Of a DNA stretch of 64,000 bases, positions 27,027 through 36,063 are shown in pieces. Numbering within the stretch: the stretch's first letter is position 1; each line of letters begins with the position of its first letter. The DNA is from an uncultured Spirochaetia bacterium (GTDB lineage Bacteria; Spirochaetota; Spirochaetia; JABEVK01). The notes below the pieces were generated by a model, which was not told the DNA's origin, searched no databases, and was given only the letters and a program-made list of their open reading frames with translations. The position numbers and the translations under genes were made by a program. The stretch lies in the NCBI GenBank assembly GCA_937960645.1, contig CALGPJ010000007.1, forward strand, positions 62,001 through 126,000, read 5' to 3'.

Positions 27027-28343
27027 GCTTGGCTTGTCGATGAGGTCGATTTGCCTCGCTTCGACGAACTGACGCGCACCGATCGTGAATTCTCCCGCAC
27101 AAGCACAGACCCCCCGTCCGGCTTTTTGCTCTTTGATCTGGTTGGCCAAATCCCGCACGATCGTATCTCCCACCTGGGTTGATGAACGAATGAATCGAAA
27201 CAGGCAGACGTCCATCCACTTGGGAGTGTTTACCTCGGCGAGAAGATCGGCATAATCGTTTTTTTGTACCGAGACATCGACAATTTTAACCGAGGCTTCC
27301 TTGAAATACCTCAATGCGAGGGACTTGCAAAGGGTCACGAATTCACTGGTCGGAGCGACGATATAAGTTTGAAGGTGTCTGTTGGAACTGAACTCCCCGA
27401 GGCGCTGGATGAGTTCATTCACATCCTTATAGGCGCTTTCCATGGAACGGATGGCGCGGAGATCTTTCATGGCATTTTCGAGATCCTGGAGGCTTGTGAG
27501 AACATTTGCCCTTTTGTAGAGGAGCTCGAGATGGAGATCGTGAGGAATGTTTGAGTGCTTCAGACCGATGTTTAAGTCCAAGAGGGCATCTTCCAGGTTG
27601 TTGGTATGAATATTGATGACCGCCGCGTTGAGGGCGGCTTTGGGACCTATCACTGGATCCGGTCTGAGATGTGAAAAGATTTTGACGGCGTTGTCGGTAT
27701 GGCCCAAAACGGCATAACATTCCCCCAGCTCGAACAACAAATCCTTTTGAGATGGGTCACGGTCGACCGCCGTTTTGATGAATCGCAGGGATTCTTTGAT
27801 TTGCCCGAGCTTTTTCAAGGTAATCCCGATGTATTTGAGGCTCAACTGATGATCGGGATTGAGTTTCAGAGCGGCCTTGAAGTAGTTGAGGGCCTTGTCG
27901 TAGTTACGTTTTTCAAATTCGATGAAGCCAAGGTAGTAGTTAGCCTCGACACTCTCATCTTTCAAAGTTTTGACGAAGAGTAGAGATTTCAAAGCCTCGT
28001 CATAAGCTCCGATTTTGGCGCAGCTCAGACCATGCCGCAGTGTGATCGTATATTCGTCCAGATCGGTGGCGCCAGTCAGTTGCCCGATCAACAAACGATA
28101 GGTGCGGGCGGCCTTGTCGAAATCATTTTCGGAAAAATAAAGATCCCCTAACATGGCAAGGGCCTGGCGATCCTTGGGGTTGAGAGCCAAGCGCTTATTG
28201 GCTTCTCGGATGATTTGGTCCCTGGATTTCAACGAACTTTTTTTCTCTTTTTTTGCCTCCCTCGGTGAAAATAACCGATAATAGAGGAAGGCAGTCGTTG
28301 CAACAGTCAGCAGGACGACCAAGGCGATGACGATATATTCCAT
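27000..28343 (-). CDS. Membrane-anchored TPR protein with C-terminal Mrr-like (PD-(D/E)XK fold) domain lacking the catalytic motif
   Basis: N-terminal TM MEYIVIALVVLLTVATTAFLYYRLF (start 28343); about six TPR-like units; C terminus [49 protein letters not shown] matches the Mrr_cat pattern. Confidence 0.8.
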   Translation of the reverse strand: MEYIVIALVVLLTVATTAFLYYRLFSPREAKKEKKSSLKSRDQIIREANKRLALNPKDRQALAMLGDLYFSENDFDKAARTYRLLIGQLTGATDLDEYTITLRHGLSCAKIGAYDEALKSLLFVKTLKDESVEANYYLGFIEFEKRNYDKALNYFKAALKLNPDHQLSLKYIGITLKKLGQIKESLRFIKTAVDRDPSQKDLLFELGECYAVLGHTDNAVKIFSHLRPDPVIGPKAALNAAVINIHTNNLEDALLDLNIGLKHSNIPHDLHLELLYKRANVLTSLQDLENAMKDLRAIRSMESAYKDVNELIQRLGEFSSNRHLQTYIVAPTSEFVTLCKSLALRYFKEASVKIVDVSVQKNDYADLLAEVNTPKWMDVCLFRFIRSSTQVGDTIVRDLANQIKEQKAGRGVCACAGEFTIGARQFVEARQIDLIDKPSLLKWLAKL

Positions 28344-28350
28344 TATTTTC

Positions 28351-28379
28351 AGTATGTTGAGAGGGATAGGTCCTGTCAA
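28351..28379 (-). promoter_or_regulatory. Candidate sigma-70 promoter for the TPR/Mrr-like gene
   Basis: Minus strand: TTGACA (28379-28374), 17-bp spacer, CATACT (28356-28351; 4/6 match to TATAAT). Confidence 0.5.
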
Positions 28380-28390
28380 GAAAATTGGGA

Positions 28391-28420
28391 TTGACAAAAT
28401 CTATTGGCTGATCTTAAGGT
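28391..28420 (+). promoter_or_regulatory. Candidate sigma-70 promoter for the Hsp70-SBD-like gene
   Basis: TTGACA (28391-28396), 18-bp spacer, TAAGGT (28415-28420; 3/6 match to TATAAT). Confidence 0.4.
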
Positions 28421-28438
28421 TAGAAGAGGGATACCTAT

Positions 28439-29857
28439 TTGGATAGCACCTTTATTGGCATAAAACTTGGCGACGGCTCTTTTTTCCCCATCATGGAGAC
28501 CAACAAAGCGTCCAAGAAGCGGCTGGTTCTGACCACATCCAAAGACGATCAATCTCGTGCCGTTTTACAGTTTTTTCGCGGTAAAGGGCAGAAGCTGGAT
28601 AATCCCATTCTTTTGGGGACCCTGGAAATCTCTGATCTCTCCTCTCGGTTTCATGACATCGAGGTTGTCCTGGAGGCGGGAGTTTCCGGGAACATCGATG
28701 TCAAAGCCGGTATTTTGGGGGGCAACCGAACGGAGCAAATTCAATTAGATCCCAACTCTGGATCATCGAGTTCTGCCATCAACGATCGCAGTGACGCCGA
28801 CCTTCTAAACGATGACAGCCTTGTGGCGGAGGGGATCGATGAATTCAGCATGGAATCGGTAGCTAGTTCGCATGATGTCGGCCAGGACGAGTTTGGAGAT
28901 GAGACGCTCGGCATCGATACAGGCATGGACACCTTCGATACCTCCCTCGACCAGGATGAAGACGAAAGCCTGAGCCTCGATGATCTCGATACTGGAATCG
29001 ATGGGATTTCGATGGAAACAGAGGAGGAATCCCCAATTCCAGCCTCATCGCTCGAAGGTAGCGACTCGGATTCTGAGGAGCTGAGTCTCAACGATTTAGA
29101 TTTCGGCGAGGATTCTGGCGGGGATGAATTGAGCAGCTTTGAACAGTTTAATTCGGATGATCAGTCCGCGGAACAACTAGATCGACCCTCCCCTAAAAAA
29201 GAAATTGAGGACTTTTCTCTCGACGATCTTGACGGCACTCTCGAGGACAGTGCCTCTGCGGAAACTAATGATTTCGGTTCCGATTTCGATGGGGCTGATT
29301 TTGGAGAATCGACTACCTCGGATAATTTTACCCTTGAGGAGAACTCGTTCGAAACATCGCTCGACACATCCCATTCCGATGAACAGCAGGAATCGTCTCT
29401 GGAAAATGATGACTTCGGCTCAGCATCGGACGATTTTTCGATGAGCGATTTTGGCGAAAACGTCGGCGATACCCCCTTCGGCGAGGCAGCGGAGACGGTG
29501 CATTTCGATGACCATATTTCCGAACACGCCGAAAGTGAGCCTGCGACGCCCGCCCCTCAGCCTGCGACGTCACGTGAAAAACCCGTAAAGAACAAGAAAG
29601 AAAAGCAGAAAGCTGCACCCCGACCTGTCGCCCCAGCGGCGCCAAAAGCGAAAGCGGACAAGCCGGACCATCTATCCCTGATCCTCGGTTTGATCGTATT
29701 CGTTCCACTTGCCCTGATGCTCATCATCCTGGTCGTACTCAATATGGTCAGACCCGTTTACCGTCCGCCCCTGGGCTCAGTGAACGACAACAAGACAGAA
29801 TTAACGATGACCTTAAGGTCCGACTCACTGCCCGGTAAACCTTTCGATCACTTTTGA
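28439..29857 (+). CDS. Hsp70 substrate-binding-domain-like protein with acidic linker and C-terminal TM helix (no ATPase domain)
   Basis: N terminus FIGIKLGDGSFFPIMETN...TTSKDDQSRAVLQFFRGKGQKLDNPILLGTLEISDL...IEVVLEAGVSGNIDVKA parallels DnaK SBD-beta (SLGIET...[21 protein letters not shown]...LGQFNLDGI...IEVTFDIDADGILHVSA); then a D/E/S-rich region and TM LILGLIVFVPLALMLIILVVL. Confidence 0.8.
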   Translation: MDSTFIGIKLGDGSFFPIMETNKASKKRLVLTTSKDDQSRAVLQFFRGKGQKLDNPILLGTLEISDLSSRFHDIEVVLEAGVSGNIDVKAGILGGNRTEQIQLDPNSGSSSSAINDRSDADLLNDDSLVAEGIDEFSMESVASSHDVGQDEFGDETLGIDTGMDTFDTSLDQDEDESLSLDDLDTGIDGISMETEEESPIPASSLEGSDSDSEELSLNDLDFGEDSGGDELSSFEQFNSDDQSAEQLDRPSPKKEIEDFSLDDLDGTLEDSASAETNDFGSDFDGADFGESTTSDNFTLEENSFETSLDTSHSDEQQESSLENDDFGSASDDFSMSDFGENVGDTPFGEAAETVHFDDHISEHAESEPATPAPQPATSREKPVKNKKEKQKAAPRPVAPAAPKAKADKPDHLSLILGLIVFVPLALMLIILVVLNMVRPVYRPPLGSVNDNKTELTMTLRSDSLPGKPFDHF

Positions 29858-29867
29858 AAAGATAACG

Positions 29868-32000
29868 ATGCTACAAAACTGGTCCAGCATCATCCTGTCT
29901 TTTTCTCTGGGATTGTTGAACCCCTCGCATACCTATGGCGAGATCGGTCTGAGTACCGCTCTCCGTGATTTTCGCCATCAGGGAATCACTCATCTAACTC
30001 GCCACGTGGTGTCACAGGTCCAGGCGGCCGGTTTCATACCCAAAATGTTTGGTGGCGGACTCTCGTATTATCTGGGTGTGATCGCTTCCGAGGAAAACAA
30101 TTCGGAATCCTGTCTCCTTTTTTGGGAACACTCCCTCTTGAACGATGCCAATCCCTGGCGGGATCAATCATATCTGGCGGGTGTGACGTTTCTCAGAAAT
30201 CGGAAATCCTGGGACAAGCTCAAAGAGTGGACAGAACTGAGATTGAACACTGTGCCGCAAGATGAACACGCAGCCTGGTATCGTGTTTGGGCCATGTTCG
30301 AGCTTGGGCTATTTGAAGACGCGAAAAAGGAATTGCCAGCCAATATTCCGCAACAAGGGTTGGGGGCCGATCAGCTTGTATTTCAAACACTGAGCAGGGT
30401 TTTGTCTCTTGATCCTGGTCAAGCTTCCAGTGTGCAGAGACTTGTGCGACACATCTGGGATAACGAAGCGAACGATATTCATGTCAAAATCCATTTTTAT
30501 CTGAGTCGAATGGGTCAACTCAATGTTTTGGACGCTCCCACACTCAGCCTTTTGAAGGCCCGCGCCGAACTTGCATCGGGCAGAAATCTTCAAGCCTATA
30601 ACGAAATTAGAAGGGTGATCGATCAAAGCGCTCTCTATCGAACCCCCGGGGTATGGAACGATCTGGTGCGGATCTACGCTCGCTCTGGTAAGAGTAGTGA
30701 AGGTAACATGACCTTGACACCCCGAGCTGCCTCGCTGAACGGTTACCTCGGCGTCATCGCCTGGTCCGCCCTTGGCCGATTGCGAAGCACCGCGGGTCTT
30801 CATAGCTCCGCCAGGGATGCCTTTTTGAATGCCATTCAACATGCAGGTGATTCCGAGAACCTGGACAGCCTCTACCAACAGGCAGCATCGAGTGCCTTCC
30901 AGTTAGGCTTTCGGCAGGGAATGGATATTCTTAACCGTGCGCCCTGGAGAAGGCCCGATGTGTATTCGGCCACCCTTCAAAGGCAAATCGCAGAAATCTT
31001 GAAAAGACGTGACTTTCCTCAGCTTTTGGATATTTATTCCCGTCTGGGAGGGAAACTCAGTGCCACGGATCGGCTGAACCTGGAGTGGATTCTCGTAAGG
31101 CTCAGTCATCATGGCCTGATGCGATGGAACACGCGCAGCATGGGAATGAGCTCGCAGCAAATGCTGGAAAGAATTGCGCGAACCGTCGGCACCTCGTATC
31201 CCATTTTAATGGCGCGTTATATTTTGGATCTACCCCTGTTTGAAATACCGGAGGAGTCAGTCTGGCCTAATTCAAACCAAAGATCCGATGCTTTTCTGCA
31301 AGGGTTTCTCGACTTGGGACTTTCTTTCCACGCCTACCGACAGTTCAACACCTCCGGCACCGACATCGATTGGAACTTCGCCTCGAAACTTCTTTCGAAT
31401 CTCGTCAAGGAGGAGCAATATCTCCCAAGTATTCGTTTGGTCACCCGTCTCTCCTCTCGCAATGGCTTCAGAATTGGCCTCTCCGAGTGGAAAATCCTTT
31501 ACCCCCTGGCTTATTGGCAACAGATTCAGGAAGTCTCGGCTAGAGAAAGACTCGATCCTCTTCTCTTTCTTTCGCTTGTACGTGAGGAAAGTCTGTTTGA
31601 TTCTAAAATCCACTCCCCGGTGGGAGCCACGGGTCTGAGTCAGCTCATGCCGGCGACGTTCCGCGAACAGAGTCGACGCATGGGACTCATCGATCCGGAC
31701 ATCTACGATCCCTTTACCAACCTCAGCATCGGCGGAAACTACCTTGCCATGAGACTTCGAACTCTCGGTCATCCCTCCAAGGCCTTGATGGCCTATAACG
31801 CCGGCGCGCATCGGGTTACCAGCTGGAATCCTTTTCTGAATCAGCTTCCCGATGAGTTGATGACCGAATCCATTCCCTTTTTCGAAACACGCAACTATGT
31901 CAAAAAGATTTTGCGGTCGCGTATTATCTATTCCATTTTGTACCAAATGGGAAGTATCGACGAGGCTGTGCGTAGCGTCTACCCGAATTTCAGCAAGTGA
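29868..32000 (+). CDS. Soluble lytic murein transglycosylase-like protein (SLT domain)
   Basis: C-terminal GH23 SLT motifs: FLSLVREESLFDSKIHSPVGATGLSQLMPATF and ALMAYNAGAHRVTSW; helical-repeat N terminus. Confidence 0.9.
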   Translation: MLQNWSSIILSFSLGLLNPSHTYGEIGLSTALRDFRHQGITHLTRHVVSQVQAAGFIPKMFGGGLSYYLGVIASEENNSESCLLFWEHSLLNDANPWRDQSYLAGVTFLRNRKSWDKLKEWTELRLNTVPQDEHAAWYRVWAMFELGLFEDAKKELPANIPQQGLGADQLVFQTLSRVLSLDPGQASSVQRLVRHIWDNEANDIHVKIHFYLSRMGQLNVLDAPTLSLLKARAELASGRNLQAYNEIRRVIDQSALYRTPGVWNDLVRIYARSGKSSEGNMTLTPRAASLNGYLGVIAWSALGRLRSTAGLHSSARDAFLNAIQHAGDSENLDSLYQQAASSAFQLGFRQGMDILNRAPWRRPDVYSATLQRQIAEILKRRDFPQLLDIYSRLGGKLSATDRLNLEWILVRLSHHGLMRWNTRSMGMSSQQMLERIARTVGTSYPILMARYILDLPLFEIPEESVWPNSNQRSDAFLQGFLDLGLSFHAYRQFNTSGTDIDWNFASKLLSNLVKEEQYLPSIRLVTRLSSRNGFRIGLSEWKILYPLAYWQQIQEVSARERLDPLLFLSLVREESLFDSKIHSPVGATGLSQLMPATFREQSRRMGLIDPDIYDPFTNLSIGGNYLAMRLRTLGHPSKALMAYNAGAHRVTSWNPFLNQLPDELMTESIPFFETRNYVKKILRSRIIYSILYQMGSIDEAVRSVYPNFSK

Positions 32001-32034
32001 GGCTTCCTTCCGATAAGTTCAGGGGAGGGCAAGA

Positions 32035-34407
32035 ATGTTCGCTGTGTTTCAAAAATTCAAACAGACAAAGTTGTTAACCCGCGGCCTTTTGATTGCCGGG
32101 TTCTCCGCTTTTCTCAGTTTGTTGATTTATTACCTGGGGTTGGGACGTTTACCCCTCTTCGCTCTTTTGTCGTTGCCGGGATATTTTCTGGACATGCTGT
32201 TTTCAGTGGCCGCATTTCTTTTGCCTGTTTACCTGGTTGGGATGGCTCTCATCAACGAGATCGATGGTACCGGATGGATTCATCTGTTTCAACTTCAGGC
32301 GATCTGGTTACCAGTATTCACTCTGTCCCCTTTGTTCAAGATTTTAGCGAACGACCAGCGGTCTGCATCGACCGCCTGGATGATCGCCGTTTTTGGAAAG
32401 CAGGGTTCCCTCTTTTTATTGGGTTTTCTGACTGTGGTGGAAATTTTCGTGGTGTTAGGGCTTGTTTTGACCTCGCGCGACAAAATCTTTTTTCTGAGCA
32501 AAGGGCAAGGGACAGCCCAATCCGATGTGGTCCCTTCCACCGAGGATACAAAACCCGAAACTGACACGATTTCGGAGAACACCGAGGATTATGGTCGAGA
32601 CAACATCCGACACGATCCCTTTTTCGACGACGATGAGGAAGTGGAAGAGAGCCGAGATAAGGACATCGAAGGGTCGGCGGTGAAGAGTGATTCGCTGTTG
32701 AATGAACCGGAAATTTCTCAGAAGTCTGTCACGGTGCTCTACTGGAACAAAAAACAGCCGGTAAGTTCGGATTCTCCCCCATCACCGGTTACAGACTACA
32801 TGCAGCAGGTCGATCCCGCGGAAGCTGTTTTTGGTGAAATCTTCAATGAGGACGACGAAGATGTCCCGGGAAGTTTCCAACCCTACCAGGAAATTTCCGA
32901 GCCACCCCCAAAGCAAAAAGACCCATCCAGGGGTGATACAAAAACCGTGTCCTGTTCCCAATCACGTCCCTCGTACACGAATTATCGATTGGACGCCGAG
33001 ACCTTGCTCAAAAAGCATAGCGGTATTCCTTCCCTGGTCCGCGATGAAACCATCGAACACAATAGCCGTGTTCTCCAGGAAACTCTCGGCGAATTTGGCA
33101 TCGAGGCTCGGGTGGTAGGTATCAAAAAAGGTCCGGTTGTGACCCTTTACGAGATTTTACCCGCCCCCGGCGTGAAGCTTTCCCGCATCGTGGCCCTGGC
33201 CGACAACATCGCCCTGGTCCTCGCCTGTGGATCGGTACGCATCGTGGCCCCGATTCCGGGTAAAAATGCTGTCGGTGTCGAGGTTCCCAATCCAAGACGC
33301 CAAATCGTGGGCTTCGATGAATTGGTCCAAAGCCAGGCCTTTCAGGAAAGCAAGGATGAGTTGCCGCTGGCCCTGGGTAAGGACATCGCGGGGGACCTTC
33401 AAATCATCGATTTAGCCAAAACACCCCATCTTTTGATTGCCGGGGCCACGGGCAGCGGGAAATCGGTAATGGTGAATAGCCTGATCTGCAGTTTGCTTTT
33501 CAGCAAATCACCCGACGATGTTCGGCTTTTGCTGGTGGACCCCAAGATCGTGGAATTAAAATTCTTTAACGATATTCCTCATTTGCTCACCCCCGTCATC
33601 ACCGATCCCAAAAAGGCCCTGATGGCGGCCCAATGGTGCCTGGCCGAAATGGAGAGGCGGTACAGCCTTCTGGACAGTCTGGGCGTCCGTGACATACGGG
33701 GGTACAACGCTAAAGTTCAGAAAAAAAACATCGCAACCACCCGATTGCCCTACATCGTTTTCATCATCGACGAATTTGCCGACCTGATGGCGACATCCGG
33801 AAAGGAACTCGAGGGCATCATCGCGCGTCTGGCGGCGATGAGCAGGGCAGTGGGGATCCATTTAGTGCTCGCAACCCAGAGACCCAGCATCGATGTGATT
33901 ACCGGGCTGATCAAGGCCAACTTCCCCAGCCGCATCGCCTTCATGGTGGCAAGCAAGACCGACAGCCGGATCATCCTGGACCAAACGGGTGCGGAAAACC
34001 TTTTGGGCAAGGGCGACATGCTGTTCTCGAGCGCCTGGGAGCCCTTCCCCAAGAGAATTCAAGCTGCCTACCTCTCCGAGGAAGAAGTCGAAAACATCGT
34101 CATTGAGGTGAAGAAGCAAGGCAAGCCGGACTACATCTCGGATGAGGTTTTCATCGAGGAAGATGAAGAGATCTTTGCCGATGAAAGCGTACTCGACGAC
34201 CCCTTGTGGAAGAAGGCGGTCGAGATCGTGACTACGACCAAGAAGGCTAGCGCCAGCTACCTCCAGAGGCGAATGAGCATCGGTTACAATCGGGCTGCCC
34301 GTCTCATCGAGGAAATGGAGAGGCAGGGCATCGTCGGACCGCAAAACGGCTCCAAGCCCAGGGAAATCATCGCTTCCTTGGCCTCCATGGTCGTTGGGGA
34401 TGTCTAG
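32035..34407 (+). CDS. ftsK: DNA translocase FtsK/SpoIIIE
   Basis: Walker A IAGATGSGKSVMVNSL; IDEFADLMATSGKELE; LATQRPSIDVITGLIKANFPSRIAF; C-terminal gamma domain (LQRRMSIGYNRAARLIEEMERQGIVGP). Confidence 0.95.
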   Translation: MFAVFQKFKQTKLLTRGLLIAGFSAFLSLLIYYLGLGRLPLFALLSLPGYFLDMLFSVAAFLLPVYLVGMALINEIDGTGWIHLFQLQAIWLPVFTLSPLFKILANDQRSASTAWMIAVFGKQGSLFLLGFLTVVEIFVVLGLVLTSRDKIFFLSKGQGTAQSDVVPSTEDTKPETDTISENTEDYGRDNIRHDPFFDDDEEVEESRDKDIEGSAVKSDSLLNEPEISQKSVTVLYWNKKQPVSSDSPPSPVTDYMQQVDPAEAVFGEIFNEDDEDVPGSFQPYQEISEPPPKQKDPSRGDTKTVSCSQSRPSYTNYRLDAETLLKKHSGIPSLVRDETIEHNSRVLQETLGEFGIEARVVGIKKGPVVTLYEILPAPGVKLSRIVALADNIALVLACGSVRIVAPIPGKNAVGVEVPNPRRQIVGFDELVQSQAFQESKDELPLALGKDIAGDLQIIDLAKTPHLLIAGATGSGKSVMVNSLICSLLFSKSPDDVRLLLVDPKIVELKFFNDIPHLLTPVITDPKKALMAAQWCLAEMERRYSLLDSLGVRDIRGYNAKVQKKNIATTRLPYIVFIIDEFADLMATSGKELEGIIARLAAMSRAVGIHLVLATQRPSIDVITGLIKANFPSRIAFMVASKTDSRIILDQTGAENLLGKGDMLFSSAWEPFPKRIQAAYLSEEEVENIVIEVKKQGKPDYISDEVFIEEDEEIFADESVLDDPLWKKAVEIVTTTKKASASYLQRRMSIGYNRAARLIEEMERQGIVGPQNGSKPREIIASLASMVVGDV

Positions 34408-35980
34408 ACTGGCCTGATTTTTCTCTTCGCACCAAACCTTGCATTTTCCTCAAGATGAACTCGGCCTCGCGCAAGGGGACCGAGAGGTAGGTGCCCTTGT
34501 CCAGGACACAGATGTCGGAGATTTTGTGATCCCGAGTACCGGCCCTTTCCTTGATCAGTTCCACGATTTTTCGCGGAGAGTACCCGTGTTCCCGGCCCAG
34601 CGAGAGATACAAACGAGCGGATTCCTGTTCACCGTTTCGGAGGATCGGGGGGGTATGTCGAATTTCATCGATGGGCTGGTAAATGGATGGGTTGAGCTGG
34701 TCTTCGAAGGCCAGCGCCAGTACCCCGGCCAAAAGATTTTCATCAGGAAACGACTCCTGCAGTTCAAGGGACCATTCACGAATCGCCTCGGGTATAGGGT
34801 CTTTCAATTTGGCGGCGATCTCGTTTTGAATTCTTTGTTTCTTGATCTTGAGGATGGTCGAAACATCGGGCAAACGATGTTTCACCATTTCCTGCCGGGA
34901 ATCCTTCTGAAGATACCGGAACCGACGGAATTCCGCAGGGGTGATCAGGGTGATGGCTGTTCCGCTCTTACCCGCTCTTCCGGTTCGCCCAATGCGATGA
35001 ATATAACTCTCGCTGTCCTGGGGGAGGTGGAAGTTGATCACGTGGGTCAGATCGAGGATATCGATTCCTCGGGCAGCGACATCGGTCGCCACAAGGGTGG
35101 TGATCCTGCGGTCGCGAAACTTTTTGAGGGTGAGCTCCCTCTGCGATTGACTCAGATCCCCGTGGAGGCAGTCCGCATCGTAGCCTCTTTGGACAAGCCT
35201 TTGGGCAAGTTCGTCCACCTCGATCTTTGTCCGACAAAAAACGATGGCGTAGAAATCCTCGGCTGAATCGATAATCCGACAAAGGGCCTCGAATTTGTCT
35301 TTTTCTTCCACCTCGTAATAAATTTGGGACGTGGTCCCGCTTTGGTCCAAAGGAGTGGCAATTTTTACCAGGTGGGGGTCGGCCATGAATTTTCGCGACA
35401 CTTCCAAAATTGCCTGGGGGATTGTCGCTGAAAACAGGAGGATTCTTCTTCGGGATGGGGTCAGACCGATGATCCTCTCGACATCATCCAGGAAACCGAG
35501 GTTGAGCATTTCATCTGCTTCGTCCAGAATGAGATACCGAATGTTGGAAAGCTCGAGCTTGCCTTTATCGACGAGATCGAGAAGTCTTCCCGGAGTGCCT
35601 ACAACGATCTGTACACCCTGTTTCAGTCGACGCAACTGTTCGGTGTAGCTTTGTCCACCGTAAATCAGACCGATTTTTAGTGAGGTGTTTTCGGCAAAGC
35701 TGGCCAACTCTTCGTGTACCTGGAGTGCCAGCTCCCGGGTTGGAGTCAAGACCAGGGCGCTCACCGGTTCGCGGCATTCCTTGAGCAGGTGAATGAGCGG
35801 AAGGCCAAACGCGGCCGTTTTTCCGGTCCCCGTTTGAGCCTGCGCGATGATGTCTTTTTCTTCTCGAAGAAAGAGGGGAATGACGGCCTTTTGAACAGGC
35901 GTAGGTTCTTCAAAACCTTTTTTGATAACGGCACGAAGGATGCTTTCGTCGAGGCCGAGTTCTCGAAATGATTCTATCAC
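34367..35980 (-). CDS. DEAD-box RNA helicase with DbpA-type C-terminal RNA-binding domain
   Basis: AQTGTGKTAAF; PTRELALQVHE; DEADEM; SAT; HRIGRTGRAG; C terminus YSPRKIVELIKERAGTRDHKISDICVLDKGTYLSVP. Confidence 0.95.
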   Translation of the reverse strand: MIESFRELGLDESILRAVIKKGFEEPTPVQKAVIPLFLREEKDIIAQAQTGTGKTAAFGLPLIHLLKECREPVSALVLTPTRELALQVHEELASFAENTSLKIGLIYGGQSYTEQLRRLKQGVQIVVGTPGRLLDLVDKGKLELSNIRYLILDEADEMLNLGFLDDVERIIGLTPSRRRILLFSATIPQAILEVSRKFMADPHLVKIATPLDQSGTTSQIYYEVEEKDKFEALCRIIDSAEDFYAIVFCRTKIEVDELAQRLVQRGYDADCLHGDLSQSQRELTLKKFRDRRITTLVATDVAARGIDILDLTHVINFHLPQDSESYIHRIGRTGRAGKSGTAITLITPAEFRRFRYLQKDSRQEMVKHRLPDVSTILKIKKQRIQNEIAAKLKDPIPEAIREWSLELQESFPDENLLAGVLALAFEDQLNPSIYQPIDEIRHTPPILRNGEQESARLYLSLGREHGYSPRKIVELIKERAGTRDHKISDICVLDKGTYLSVPLREAEFILRKMQGLVRREKSGQSRHPQRPWRPRKR

Positions 35981-36063
35981 GATTCGAGCATAGCCGAACC
36001 GGCTTCGAGATACTAGGGAGGCGACTTGTATGCGGCCGGTACTTCGTGGATAATCGACGGTAA

